DNA of 64,000 nt from CAWINY01 sp963837635 (GCA_963837635.1 CAWINY010000006.1:310001-374000); one strand, 5' to 3'; counted from the stretch's first letter, positions 23,447 through 32,424 are shown. Notes: generated from the letters alone by a model not told the origin. A program made the numbers and translations.

Positions 23447-25099
23447 TTACTGAGGCTGGGGGAGTGTGGTGGGTAGCATTCGCAGCTCACCGATCGTGGT
23501 TCCGATCACTTCGCCAGAAACTACCAACTCGACTCGTCGATTCTGCTGACGGCCTTCGGCGGTGTTGTTTGACGCAATAGGTTGGGTTTTGCCGAAACCC
23601 ACTGCTGTCATCGAGGCTCCAGGAATCCCTTGCTTCGCCAGATAGCCTCTGACCGATTCCGCACGCCTCTCCGAGAGACCCTGGTTGTACGCGTCGCCGC
23701 CAACGCTATCGGTGTTGCCTTCGATTCCCAGCGTGAGCGCTGGATAGGCCAGCATGATGCCGCTGATCTTGGCCAGCTTTTCACGCGCGACCGGGCGCAG
23801 TGCCTGCTTGCCCGTATCGAAAAGAACGTCAGACATGTTTACGACCAGCCCGCGAGCGGTGTCGCGAGTCTCGAGTATGGTGTTGAATTGTTGCAGCAAT
23901 TGGGCGCGGAGCTCTTTCTTCTCAAGCTGGGCTTGCTGGAGCTGCTCATCCGCTGAGGCGGCAGCAGTTGCGGCAATGGCGCGATTCCTTTCGGCTTCGG
24001 CCTGAGCGGCCTGTTGCTGCTGGAGGGTATCAGCCTGGGCTTGGAGCTTCTGACGTTCGGCCTCGTCACGTGCCCGCATAGCATCGGCGGTGTCACCTTC
24101 CGCGTTCATGGTCTGAGCTTGGGCTTGGAGCTTCTGGCGCTCGGCCTTGTCACGTGCGCGGATGGCATCGGCGGTGTCAGCTTCGGCGCTCATGGTCTGA
24201 GCCTTGGCTTTCGCTTCGCGGTCGGCAGCCGCCATGGCGTCGGCGTCGGTGCGCTCGGCTTCCATGCGCTTGACCGAAATCTCGCGGGCGTCTTCGGCCG
24301 TCTGTACAGCTTCGCGCGACACTGAGCTGAACGATTTCTTGTCGCTGTGCTTGTCGGTGGCATACTGATCTGCCTGGTTCATCAGGCTGACCGCATGCTG
24401 AAAGGTGTCGCTGGCGTACTTCTCGGCTCCCTCCGATTGAGCGATGCGCAGCGCATTGCGCGCCTCAAAGAATTCCAACGGCAACTTGGCATTCAGAACT
24501 ACCGGGTCGAATGTGTAACCCGTGGGGATGTAGCCGCCCCGTTCGAGAAGCTCATATTTGGCATTCACCGCTTGGGTGGTTCCCACCGTGTCTTCACGAA
24601 CCACGTTTTCGAGCACCACCACGTTGCTGGGACGCCGCACGGCATAATAGGGTTCCGCGGTGACGATCAACGCAAAGGCCTGAAGGTCCGTGGTGACATC
24701 CAGTTTGCTGCTCCCGCCGCCCACCACTACTTCGCCCAGGTTCACTGACCGGCCTTCGGGCGTAACCGCCCACATGACGTAGGTCAGATACTCATTACCG
24801 AAAGTCTTGGGGCTCTCCAGTCCGTGGAATTCGACTTCAATCGCGATATACCCCTTTTTGGTGTTCACTCTGGCTTGGGCGTGGGCTCCGGGCATCAGGT
24901 CCGTGCCCTTGAACCCCAGCGTCGTAGTTCCGCCGTGGTGCAGGTAATTCACTGCTTGCACGTTACGGCTTACCACGGTCACCCGGAATATGGGCGTCGG
25001 ACTTATGGGTTCGACAGCTATCGTTGTTTGAGAGTTAGTTTGAGCAAACGCGCTCATACTCAGGGTGATTACGATCGCTAACAGAAGCGTTTTCTTCAA
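23447..25099 (-). CDS. OmpA-family peptidoglycan-associated envelope protein
   Basis: 550 residues from a TTG with AGGAG 7 bp upstream, giving a clean signal peptide (LKKTLLLAIVITLSMSAFAQ); an ATG at 25,156 is the alternative. An N-terminal beta-rich domain (about 40-190) leads to a long Ala/Glu/Gln coiled coil (about 230-390, repeats such as ADAMRARDEAERQKLQAQ). A C-terminal OmpA domain follows (about 415-530: SDVLFDTGKQALRPVAREKL, EGNTDSVGGDAYNQGLSERR, GFGKTQPIASNNTAEGR), with the Asp and Arg that hold diaminopimelate. It presumably links the outer membrane to peptidoglycan. A TGAGC-N6-GCTCA palindrome (25,041-25,056) lies inside its first codons. Confidence 0.85.
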   Translation of the reverse strand: MKKTLLLAIVITLSMSAFAQTNSQTTIAVEPISPTPIFRVTVVSRNVQAVNYLHHGGTTTLGFKGTDLMPGAHAQARVNTKKGYIAIEVEFHGLESPKTFGNEYLTYVMWAVTPEGRSVNLGEVVVGGGSSKLDVTTDLQAFALIVTAEPYYAVRRPSNVVVLENVVREDTVGTTQAVNAKYELLERGGYIPTGYTFDPVVLNAKLPLEFFEARNALRIAQSEGAEKYASDTFQHAVSLMNQADQYATDKHSDKKSFSSVSREAVQTAEDAREISVKRMEAERTDADAMAAADREAKAKAQTMSAEADTADAIRARDKAERQKLQAQAQTMNAEGDTADAMRARDEAERQKLQAQADTLQQQQAAQAEAERNRAIAATAAASADEQLQQAQLEKKELRAQLLQQFNTILETRDTARGLVVNMSDVLFDTGKQALRPVAREKLAKISGIMLAYPALTLGIEGNTDSVGGDAYNQGLSERRAESVRGYLAKQGIPGASMTAVGFGKTQPIASNNTAEGRQQNRRVELVVSGEVIGTTIGELRMLPTTLPQPQ

Positions 25100-25187
25100 A
25101 GAATCTCCTGGAGGCAGACGCCTGCCTAGTTGTGTTATGTCGATGTTGCGTTGCATTCCGCCTTCCGGACGGGTCTTCCGTCATCCC

Positions 25188-25379
25188 TCATGTCCCAATG
25201 TGGATCCTTGAAAAGGATTGAAACAGCCCAAAGACTTTAAGTAGCCACAACACGACAGCGATGACCACCACGCCATTTAGAATTGACTTGATGGTTCCCT
25301 GCATTGGAATGAAGCGGTTCACCAGCCACAGCAGCACACCCACCACGATCAGAACTTCAACTAATTGAATTAGAGGCAT
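25188..25379 (-). CDS. Thivi_2564-type small membrane protein
   Basis: 63 residues from MPLIQLVEVLIVVGVLLWLV, with GGAAGG upstream of the ATG; the frame extension upstream is not used. Two transmembrane helices are joined by NRFIPMQGTIKSILNG, a pattern I associate with the Thivi_2564 family of unknown function. It lies upstream of the OmpA gene on the same strand and may be co-transcribed. Site 3 of the TGAGC palindrome is about 230 bp upstream. Confidence 0.75.
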   Translation of the reverse strand: MPLIQLVEVLIVVGVLLWLVNRFIPMQGTIKSILNGVVVIAVVLWLLKVFGLFQSFSRIHIGT

Positions 25380-25880
25380 GATCTTTACCTTCCTTGCTTC
25401 GCGGGCTATCCTCGTCAGTCGTCCTGAGTTGTAGCCTCGATTTCCTTGTTCGAGATCTTTTGGTCGACCTGTGAATTGTCTCGGCTTGGACGTTGTCGTT
25501 CTTGACTTGGACCGACCCAAAGCAGTCTAAGAATGAGAGCTAAGACCAGCGGTGGCGTCGCAGTTTTCAGCCTCACCAACTAAATAGTGACATGTGTAGG
25601 CTTTCGCGTCTGAGCAACAAAGCTCACATGTGGAAGAATTGCGATTGCGACAACCGGGCGACACTCGGTCCCGGAACTTAGGTCATGCTAAGCAACATCT
25701 GGTCGCACGCGAGTCTTGGCCGGTCGGAACAGGTGATGGGGCCATGAACGGCACCATTTCATCCGCTGGGCTTGCTGTTTCCTATAAAATACGAGCTACG
25801 AACGGCAATTATGCCCGTTGAGTTGCGTTGACGACTCCAACCCAGCGTGGTTGCTGCGATATCGCGGTTGTAGCGTGCTG
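25380..25880. other. Divergent intergenic region
   Basis: No gene seen in 500 bp. It separates the Thivi_2564-like gene (minus) from the AsmA-like gene (plus) and contains TGAGC palindrome site 3 at 25,611-25,626. Confidence 0.45.
25611..25626. promoter_or_regulatory. TGAGC-N6-GCTCA palindrome, site 3
   Basis: TGAGCAACAAAGCTCA, between divergent genes. On the minus strand the flank reads GAGCTTTGTTGCTCAGACG, sharing GAGCTTTRTTGCTCAGACG with sites 2 and 5, which argues for control of the small membrane protein at 25,188-25,379. No good -10 hexamer at the spacing seen for sites 1, 2 and 5. Confidence 0.5.
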
Positions 25881-27224
25881 ATGATTATGGCCATCCGCCG
25901 GAAGACGATTGTCATCGCGATCGTAATGGTCGCCGCTGCGATTCTCGCAGTGGCTTTGTTTCTATCCGTTCTAGCCAACCCCGATCGCTACCGGCGTGAG
26001 GTTATTTCCTATCTGGCGGCAAAAACTGGTAAGCAGATCGAGGTCGGGCATATTGGAGTAAATTGGATTCCTCTGTCTATCCGCCTCGACGACTTTGGCG
26101 CTAGAAATCCCAAGCCATTTCCTTCCGGCTATTTTCTTAAGGCAGCTAGAGTGGACGTCGCGATCGATGCTGCGGCGTTGCTGCACCGGCAGATTGTAAT
26201 CAAGTCAATAGTGTTACACGATCCGATAATCCATGTGATCTCGGATCCTGACGGACTGTGGAACTTTGAGAATCCACCTTCCAAACCTTCTCAAGAACGG
26301 GCCCCGATCTTCGCTTTTGGAGTAATTCCCCGAATAGAGATTGCCGGCGGCCAATTGCTTGCTTCGAGCCTTATCGAGCCATCCGACCGGTCCGGACCTG
26401 TTGTTTTTGAGGCCCACAACTTGGCAGCCACACTGGAGCAGGTGGACTTCGACGCGTTCATTCGTTCGGCCTCTTCCGTTGTTTCTCAGGGCGAGATGAA
26501 AACGGATGCTCTGCGCTTCGGCTCGATCGAGGCAACCAATGTAAATTGCAAGCTCCGGCTGCAGGCGAGACAGATCGTCTTCAGCAACGTCAGAGCGGAA
26601 ACCTATGGCGGAAGCGCCTCGGGGGATCTCTCCTTTAAATTGTCGGGAAAGAACCCAAGCTTTAATGCAGATGCGCGAATAAGCAGAATCGCAATGGACC
26701 ATCTTCTCGCGGCATTCCAAACTGCCCGCGGGAAGATGACGGGAACGATGGAAGGAGACCTGCGGCTTGCAGGAGAAATCGAGCACACACTCCGTCCGCT
26801 GGCGGGAATGCACGGCACCGGGCACGTGACGGTGCGGAACGGTCAGGTGCCGAGTCTCAAACTCAACGAGAACCTGATGAAGCTGGCGCACTTCAACGAT
26901 CTCGGCCCTGCCAAACAAGATCCTTCTTCGTTTTCCTCCATTTCCACCGACCTGAGTTTATCGAATCAGCGGATTTCGAGTAGCGACATCGACATCGCAG
27001 GCTACGGGGTCAATGTTCAGGGCTCCGGAAGTCTCAGCGTCACGGGCTCCGACCGTCTTGACTATCGGGGAGTAGCAGAGATCCTCGCCAAACAAGGCTT
27101 CTTCACCAATATCATGGCCCGGCTCTCCGGAGCTACATTGAAGAATGGCAGGTTGTCGTTTCCCTTTCGGGTCGGAGGAACTATCCAGAACCCAATTTTC
27201 TCCAAGGGAAAGAAGGCGGACTAA
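25881..27224 (+). CDS. AsmA-family envelope protein
   Basis: 447 residues from MIMAIRRKTIVIAIVMVAAA; start by likely position of the membrane anchor, no clear ribosome site. One N-terminal transmembrane helix (about 6-28) precedes a long beta-rich periplasmic region. Family phrases include VGHIGVNWIPLSIRLDDFGA, VVIKSIVLHDPIIHVISDPD-like strands and, near the end, RLSFPFRVGGTIQNPIF. AsmA/TamB-like proteins are thought to carry phospholipids or affect outer-membrane assembly, and some acidobacteria have many copies. This one fits the envelope theme of the neighbourhood. It is followed by overlapping inverted repeats that may terminate it. Confidence 0.8.
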   Translation: MIMAIRRKTIVIAIVMVAAAILAVALFLSVLANPDRYRREVISYLAAKTGKQIEVGHIGVNWIPLSIRLDDFGARNPKPFPSGYFLKAARVDVAIDAAALLHRQIVIKSIVLHDPIIHVISDPDGLWNFENPPSKPSQERAPIFAFGVIPRIEIAGGQLLASSLIEPSDRSGPVVFEAHNLAATLEQVDFDAFIRSASSVVSQGEMKTDALRFGSIEATNVNCKLRLQARQIVFSNVRAETYGGSASGDLSFKLSGKNPSFNADARISRIAMDHLLAAFQTARGKMTGTMEGDLRLAGEIEHTLRPLAGMHGTGHVTVRNGQVPSLKLNENLMKLAHFNDLGPAKQDPSSFSSISTDLSLSNQRISSSDIDIAGYGVNVQGSGSLSVTGSDRLDYRGVAEILAKQGFFTNIMARLSGATLKNGRLSFPFRVGGTIQNPIFSKGKKAD

Positions 27225-27231
27225 AGTTTAA

Positions 27232-27289
27232 GGGGAAGGGTGAACCCCCAAATGCCCTTCCCGAAGATCGGACACATCGGGGGTTCACC
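27232..27289 (+). terminator. Overlapping inverted repeats after the AsmA gene
   Basis: GGTGAACCCCC pairs with GGGGGTTCACC (27,239-27,289), and GGGGAAGGG pairs with CCCTTCCC (27,232-27,262). The two stems share bases and exclude each other. The position directly after the stop codon suggests termination; there is only a weak T run. Confidence 0.5.
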
Positions 27290-27440
27290 ATTATTTCGTC
27301 GGGAAGCCTCATGATGGGGCGCGACGGGGAGGTCCTGTCAGTACATCAATTGAATTCCAGCGTACACCACCGCACCAGGTTGTTGTTGCCGGCGCGGCCT
27401 GCCGCTGATGGTTATTAACCGCGGGACGAAATGGTTAGCT

Positions 27441-27761
27441 TTAGCGCCTGTCCCTGTCATCTGGATGTTCGTGGCGCCAGTTCCAGTATGCTCGCTGCTG
27501 CGCTTGCTTTATCTTGTTGAAGGGACGATAAGCCTCATGCCTTTCCGCCTGCCAGTTCCGGTAACGGCCGTCTTCGCGGTCATCCCACTGATGGTAGTCC
27601 TTGTGATCGCGGTCGTAGTACCGCCTCTGGTTATTTTCGTTCCGCTCTCTGGCATCTTGACGTTGGTCATCTCCAGGATTGTTATTGGCCCGGATTCCCA
27701 CTGGGGCAATAAGTGCCACGCCCAGGAGAAGTAAGCCTAGATATCTGTACATACGACGCAT
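27441..27761 (-). CDS. Small secreted Asp/Arg/Tyr-rich protein
   Basis: 106 residues from MRRMYRYLGLLLLGVALIAP, a signal peptide ending at IRA. The mature part is highly charged and low in complexity (DDQRQDARERNENNQRRYYD, RDHKDYHQWDDREDG). Resembles in composition the protein at 9,982-10,338. No known domain; export to the periplasm or surface is the only firm inference. The longer frame to 27,848 lacks support. Confidence 0.6.
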   Translation of the reverse strand: MRRMYRYLGLLLLGVALIAPVGIRANNNPGDDQRQDARERNENNQRRYYDRDHKDYHQWDDREDGRYRNWQAERHEAYRPFNKIKQAQQRAYWNWRHEHPDDRDRR

Positions 27762-27968
27762 GTCGTCCTCCAGCGCCCGCGATTTCCATATTTCATTTCC
27801 GGGGGCTACCAGCGACTGTACGATTCCAGCCTCGTGGAGTATGTTCAATACAGCTCACCTGGATAGAACGCGAGCGGTAATGATCGCTATGGCTTCCAGC
27901 AGTGATGACTTGCACCCCGCAAGCCGGGCTTGGCTTTCACGGCGTCTCATCCTGGAAATCGGCAGAAT

Positions 27969-28631
27969 ATGAGCGAGAGTCTGGCGAAAGCTCAACGCAG
28001 CATCGCCATCATGATGGCGATGCTGGCCACTTCAGTGGTGGTTGCCCTTCTGCTATTCGCGTGGCTTACCGAAGAGGTCTTCGAAAATGAGGCCCGCGGC
28101 GTCGACTTTAGTGTGCGCGCTGCGGTTCACCACCTCGCGTCACCGACCCTAACCGCAACGATGTTCGGCGTTTCGCTGCTCGGTTCGTACGTACTGGCCG
28201 CCTTGTTTGTTGTCGCCATGGTGGGGTTCTGGCTGGCGCGCCACCGTCGCGCTGCGACTTTGCTGCTGATCTGCATGGCAGGTGCTCTCGTCCTCAACGT
28301 CAGCTTAAAGTACGCGTTTGATCGTGTGCGACCGCAGGCCTTCTTCGGAACCGAACCTCTGACGCCCAGCTTCCCCAGTGGACATGCCTTGATGTCGTTC
28401 TGCTTCTACTTCGTCATGGCAGGGCTGGTGGCAAGCAGATCGCGATCCAACGCGCTACGCGTGGCAATCTGGGCAATTGCCGCGCTCATCGTCCTCGCCG
28501 TGGGCTTCTCGCGCGTTTACCTGGGCGTTCACTATCCAACGGATGTCATTGCCGGCTACCTCGCCTCGACCGTTTGGGTTACTGCAGTTGTCGCGATCGA
28601 CCGGCTGCAATTGCAGCAACCACTCCGGTAG
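27969..28631 (+). CDS. PAP2-family membrane phosphatase
   Basis: 220 residues with about five to six transmembrane helices. The three phosphatase motifs are intact: KYAFDRVRP (C1), PSFPSGHA (C2, with catalytic His) and SRVYLGVHYPTDVIAG (C3, with nucleophile His). These enzymes hydrolyse lipid phosphates such as undecaprenyl diphosphate or phosphatidic acid at the outer face of the inner membrane. The start at 27,969 (MSESLAKAQRSIAIMMAMLA) is chosen because it leads directly into the first helix. It stands alone among small envelope genes; the exact substrate is unknown. Confidence 0.88.
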   Translation: MSESLAKAQRSIAIMMAMLATSVVVALLLFAWLTEEVFENEARGVDFSVRAAVHHLASPTLTATMFGVSLLGSYVLAALFVVAMVGFWLARHRRAATLLLICMAGALVLNVSLKYAFDRVRPQAFFGTEPLTPSFPSGHALMSFCFYFVMAGLVASRSRSNALRVAIWAIAALIVLAVGFSRVYLGVHYPTDVIAGYLASTVWVTAVVAIDRLQLQQPLR

Positions 28632-28941
28632 GTGATCAATCAAACCGCGCTTCGTCGTCCGCTCAGTAAGTTAATGACCAGAACCACAAGCCCCACAACC
28701 AGCATTCGTGAATGAATTGAGCAATTCTGCTCAGCATTGCAAGAGCAGGTGAGCGAATCTACTCATGCTGCTCAAAAGAGCAGTGTCCTACCCAAATCGG
28801 ACCGCCTATCTGCCTTCTTGAAGCATGGACAAGTTAGGTGTTGGGTGTCATTCGAGCTCTGTACATTATTCGCTCGCGTGAGGCGCGGCGCATTCCCGAA
28901 GGACCGTTCTGAGAACTTGCTTCTCGCGAGGAGTGACTTTC
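28632..28941. other. Promoter region of the FecR-domain gene
   Basis: No gene seen. It contains the perfect TGAGC palindrome site 4 (28,718-28,733) and a near-match TGAGC-N6-ACTCA (28,750-28,765). A further CTGCTCAAAAGAGCAG inverted repeat lies around 28,768-28,783. Confidence 0.45.
28718..28733. promoter_or_regulatory. TGAGC-N6-GCTCA palindrome, site 4
   Basis: TGAGCAATTCTGCTCA, about 210 bp ahead of the FecR-domain gene start, with a one-mismatch copy 32 bp further on (28,750-28,765). Paired sites about three helical turns apart suggest cooperative binding. Confidence 0.5.
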
Positions 28942-31176
28942 ATGAACACGCAACTAAGAAAGAGACTGAGTTGGCTGACCGCGCTGCTCGCGGTCGCGCT
29001 AACGCTATCTTTCCCGCCAGCGGCCGCCGCGGATGATGACGATCCGCCAAGCCGCGTGGCCCGGCTGAGCTATATTCAGGGCTCGGTCTCTTTCCAGCCG
29101 GCCGGTGAATCGGATTGGGTCTCAGCGGCTACCAACCGTCCCGTGACGACGGGCGACAAGCTTTGGGCCATCAATGGAGCACGCGCAGAATTGCATATTG
29201 GTTCTGCGGCGATTCGCCTGGACGGCGGCACTGGCTTTTCCTTCCTCAACCTGGACGACCGCACCGTTCAGATCCAACTCACGGAAGGAATACTCGACAT
29301 TCGCGTGCAACGGCTCGGGCACGACGAAATCTTTGAAGTGGATACGCCCAATCAGGCGTTTTCCATCTTACGTCCCGGCCGATACCGCATTCAGGCCAGC
29401 GAAGACGGAAACTCCACAACCATCACCGTGCGTAACGGCGAAGGCGAAGCCACCGGCGGTGGCCGGACTTACACGGTTCACTCCGGGCAGAGTGGCACGT
29501 TCACCGGCACGGATTCACTCCACGGAGACATTTACAACGCCGGCGACAACGATGAGTTTGACAAGTGGGGTCAAGGCCGCGACCGCCACGATGACGACTC
29601 ACGATCGGCGCGGTACGTCTCGCGCGACGTCGTCGGCTACGAAGACCTGGACGACTACGGTTCCTGGCGCGCGGATCCGCGCTACGGCAATGTCTGGATG
29701 CCCACGAGGGTTGCTTCCGGTTGGGCTCCCTATCACGACGGGCATTGGACCTGGATTTCCCCCTGGGGCTGGACTTGGGTCGATGACGCGCCGTGGGGCT
29801 ACGCCCCATTTCACTACGGCCGCTGGGTATCTCTCGACGGAAACTGGGGATGGGTGCCCGGACCGCTAGCGATCGAGCCTGTGTATGCACCCGCGCTCGT
29901 GGTCTTTATTGGCGGGCCACAGTTCGGCGGGCCGCCTTCGCGAGGCAGAGACGGGTACGGTGGCAATGTGGGGTGGTTCCCGCTGGGTCCACGTGAAGTC
30001 TATGTGCCCGGGTATAACGCCAGTCGTGGGTACGTGAACCGCGTCAACGTCAGCAACACGGCCGTCAGCACCACGACCATCACAACCGTGTACAACAACC
30101 AAGTCACGAACAACATCAATAACACGAACATTACATACGCCAACAGGACGGTGCGAGGCGGTGTAACCGCCGTTCCCCAGAGCACGTTTACGAGTGCACA
30201 GCCGGTGGCCAGAGCCGCCGTCGCCGTGAATCCGCAGCAAATTGCCGAGGCGCCCATCACTTCGAGGGCGGCGGTGGCTCCAACCAGAAACAGCGTTCTC
30301 GGAACTTCCGCCCCTACTGCCACTCGTGTGGCTCAGCCGCCGGCGGTGATTGCCAACCGACCCGTAGTGGCAAAAGCAACGCCGCCTCCCCCGCCTGTGG
30401 CCTTTGAAAAGCAACAGCAAGCGCTCGCGGTGCACCCTGGCCAGCCGCTCGCTCGGCACGAAGTCGAAAGTTTGCGTCCAGCGAACGTTGCGGCAGGGCA
30501 CCCGCTGGTTAAGCAGGCACCTGCGGGTAAACCCGCGACGTCGGACACAAACCGTCCAGTCAGCCAGCCGGCCGTTGGCAACTCCAGGCAGCCCGCCAAC
30601 GCGCAGCCGTCGAACACGCCAGCCAACATGCCGGCGGCGAATGCGCCAGCCGATAAGCCTCAACCAATTCGCAGTGACCGGCCTCCATCGGCGCAACAGC
30701 AGGCCGACAAGACCACTCGCGAACAGCAGGCCGCTCAGCAGCAGGCCGACAAGACTCGTCAGCAGCAAGCGACTCAGCAGCAGGCCGACAAGACCACTCG
30801 CGAACAGCAGGCCGCTCAGCAGCAGGCCGACAAGACTCGTCAGCAGCAAGCGACTCAGCAGCAGGCCGACAAGACCACTCGCGAACAGCAGGCCGCTCAG
30901 CAGCAGGCCGACAAGACTCGTCAGCAGCAAGCGACTCAGCAGCAGGCCGACAAGACCACTCGCGAACAGCAGGCCGCTCAGCAGCAGGCCGACAAGACTC
31001 GTCAGCAGCAAGCGACTCAGCAGCGGCCCGACCGGCCACCGAGTGTACAACCTGCTCAACAACCCAAAGCGCAACCGGTGCCACCGCCCGAGGCGCCGCC
31101 GAATCCGCCGGTGACGCAAGCCAAGAGAACCCGCGAGGAACAAAACAAACAGGAAGACAAGCCGCAGCCGCAGTAG
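28942..31176 (+). CDS. FecR-domain secreted protein with YXWGXW-type motifs and Q-rich repeats
   Basis: 744 residues; GAGGAG before the ATG. Signal peptide (1-29). A FecR-like domain (about 35-170: ARLSYIQGSVSFQPAGESDW, TTGDKLWAINGARAELHIGS, FSILRPGRYRIQASEDGN) is followed by an aromatic domain (about 200-350) rich in W-G-W motifs (YGSWRADPRYGNVWMP, WTWISPWGWTWVDDAPWG, GRWVSLDGNWGWVPG). A Pro/Ala-rich linker (400-580) leads to four 27-residue repeats (QQQADKTTREQQAA...) and a Lys/Pro/Gln tail. It is not a sigma regulator, as it lacks a cytoplasmic anti-sigma part. This class is frequent in acidobacteria, presumably surface-exposed; role unknown. Site 4 palindromes lie in its promoter. Confidence 0.8.
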   Translation: MNTQLRKRLSWLTALLAVALTLSFPPAAAADDDDPPSRVARLSYIQGSVSFQPAGESDWVSAATNRPVTTGDKLWAINGARAELHIGSAAIRLDGGTGFSFLNLDDRTVQIQLTEGILDIRVQRLGHDEIFEVDTPNQAFSILRPGRYRIQASEDGNSTTITVRNGEGEATGGGRTYTVHSGQSGTFTGTDSLHGDIYNAGDNDEFDKWGQGRDRHDDDSRSARYVSRDVVGYEDLDDYGSWRADPRYGNVWMPTRVASGWAPYHDGHWTWISPWGWTWVDDAPWGYAPFHYGRWVSLDGNWGWVPGPLAIEPVYAPALVVFIGGPQFGGPPSRGRDGYGGNVGWFPLGPREVYVPGYNASRGYVNRVNVSNTAVSTTTITTVYNNQVTNNINNTNITYANRTVRGGVTAVPQSTFTSAQPVARAAVAVNPQQIAEAPITSRAAVAPTRNSVLGTSAPTATRVAQPPAVIANRPVVAKATPPPPPVAFEKQQQALAVHPGQPLARHEVESLRPANVAAGHPLVKQAPAGKPATSDTNRPVSQPAVGNSRQPANAQPSNTPANMPAANAPADKPQPIRSDRPPSAQQQADKTTREQQAAQQQADKTRQQQATQQQADKTTREQQAAQQQADKTRQQQATQQQADKTTREQQAAQQQADKTRQQQATQQQADKTTREQQAAQQQADKTRQQQATQQRPDRPPSVQPAQQPKAQPVPPPEAPPNPPVTQAKRTREEQNKQEDKPQPQ
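30694..31017 (+). repeat. Four tandem 81-bp repeats in the FecR-domain gene
   Basis: The unit starts CAACAGCAGGCCGACAAG and encodes 27 residues. The landmark GACCACTCGC recurs at 30,711, 30,792, 30,873 and 30,954, exactly 81 bp apart, and the copies are nearly identical in DNA, indicating recent expansion and likely copy-number variation. Confidence 0.9.
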
Positions 31177-31402
31177 GAGCGGCAGCGGCTGTGATCCGCC
31201 TCATTTAATCATGTAATAGTGGAGGGATTCGAGTACCTGAAGCCGCTTTAGCCCGGTGGCGAAACTGTAAGGCCGACCTCGATCCAGAGTCGCGGTGCGA
31301 ACTCCGGTTCTTTACGGCTTGACCGAAGTGACAACCACGCGTTAGAAAGATGCGGTGTAGTAACGGGTGCGCTGGGCGGAGAGCTGCAAGAAAGACGAAA
31401 CG

Positions 31403-31618
31403 ATGAAACCCATATCTTGGATTGGACTTGTCGTGCTGGTACTAGGCGTTCTGTCGCTTGTGGTTCCCATTCCTCACAAAGAGCGTGAAGGCTTTTCGGC
31501 CGGGGGCATCTCCATGGGAATTGAAACTCAGCACAGTCAAACCGTCTCGCCGATCATCAGTGCAGTGATGATTCTAGGCGGTGCCGGCATGATGATCGCG
31601 GGCAAGAGCAGAAAATGA
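31403..31618 (+). CDS. Small two-helix membrane protein (DUF3185-like)
   Basis: 71 residues from MKPISWIGLVVLVLGVLSLV. Two transmembrane helices (about 5-23 and 48-66) flank a short polar loop (PHKEREGFSAGGISMGIETQ). Resembles DUF3185-type proteins in layout, without certainty. It lies alone downstream of the FecR-domain gene. Confidence 0.55.
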   Translation: MKPISWIGLVVLVLGVLSLVVPIPHKEREGFSAGGISMGIETQHSQTVSPIISAVMILGGAGMMIAGKSRK

Positions 31619-31689
31619 TCTCCGCCGGTTGTCGTTAATCACCTGCAGGCTGAGCTTCTTGAATCTGGGAGTTCAGCCGTGCGTCAACA

Positions 31690-31870
31690 TCGGAGAAGCA
31701 GTTGCCGGCGCCGTAGTCGGCGCGAAAGATCTGCAGCGACTCGATCGAACAGCGGGCGCCGCCGACTCGGCTGGCAGCGTCGCCCTGCGGCGACGCCCCT
31801 TAGCCGCGGCCATCAGAAATACTTGCAGCAACTCAGCTGCTTGACGAGAATCCAGTTGCCCGTCCCTGAA
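31690..31870 (-). pseudogene. Broken inverted copy of the small gene at 22,858
   Basis: On the minus strand the segment reads GQLDSRQAAELLQVFLMAAA, then loses frame, while the DNA continues to match the intact gene through its region for ASRVSGTRCSIE. The DNA identity over about 150 bp shows a duplicated fragment in inverted orientation. Confidence 0.65.
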
Positions 31871-31899
31871 AATCAAAGTGTTTGAGCCGGTGTGTTGTG

Positions 31900-32289
31900 C
31901 TACTTCTGGCAGGTGTCACTGACCATGGTCAAATCCGTGACCGTCATATGACCGTGCTCGGTGGCGTGTTTATCCATGCCATGCTCTTTCATCTCCTTCT
32001 TCGCGTCTTCCTTCATCCCGTGCGCGGTGGCGTTTGACACTACGCCGACAATCTTGACCGTATGCCCGACATGTTCGTCGAGTTTGACACTCTCGCTGTT
32101 GATTTCCCAGGTTCCGCCGTTGTTCGCAGTGAAATTGTACTCATTGGCATCCTCGCCTTTCTGAAGGCAGCCCGTGAGCGTCCGCGTTGTCTTGTGGGTG
32201 GTTTTGGTTGTGTCCTGTGCCCAAGCCAGCCCGGTCGCACCTGCCAACATGAACAACGCAATAACCCCTGTCACGATCTTACGATTCAT
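31900..32289 (-). CDS. Small exported acidobacterial protein
   Basis: 129 residues; GGAGGG lies 5 bp before the chosen ATG. Signal peptide (MNRKIVTGVIALFMLAGATG to AWAQ). The mature part has RTLTGCLQKGEDANEYNFTA and a small beta domain (TWEINSESVKLDEHVGHTVK, IVGVVSNA), then a His/Lys/Met-rich stretch (HGMKEDAKKEMKEHGMDKHA) and TVTDLTMVSDTCQK. The two Cys residues may form a disulfide, and the His/Met stretch may bind metal. The LTGCLQKG pattern is common in exported proteins of this group (DUF5818-like); function unknown. Confidence 0.65.
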   Translation of the reverse strand: MNRKIVTGVIALFMLAGATGLAWAQDTTKTTHKTTRTLTGCLQKGEDANEYNFTANNGGTWEINSESVKLDEHVGHTVKIVGVVSNATAHGMKEDAKKEMKEHGMDKHATEHGHMTVTDLTMVSDTCQK

Positions 32290-32424
32290 CATTACCCTCC
32301 GAAAGCTAAGAGTTGCTTTACAGGTCTGTGATGATACGACGCGGGTAATGGCGTGACTGGTCAAACTTGCACACTTTGGGAGATTATCTATGGAGCAAGA
32401 AGCTGGCTCGCTTCTATGAGGCTT

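Noticed and set aside
30694..31017. CRISPR array
   Set aside because: The repeats are contiguous, in frame and without spacers; it is a coding tandem repeat. No other repeat-spacer pattern was seen.
29866..31143. A 425-residue Leu/Arg-rich minus-strand frame with repeats
   Set aside because: Antisense of the 81-bp repeat array and FecR-domain gene; its apparent repeats only mirror that array.
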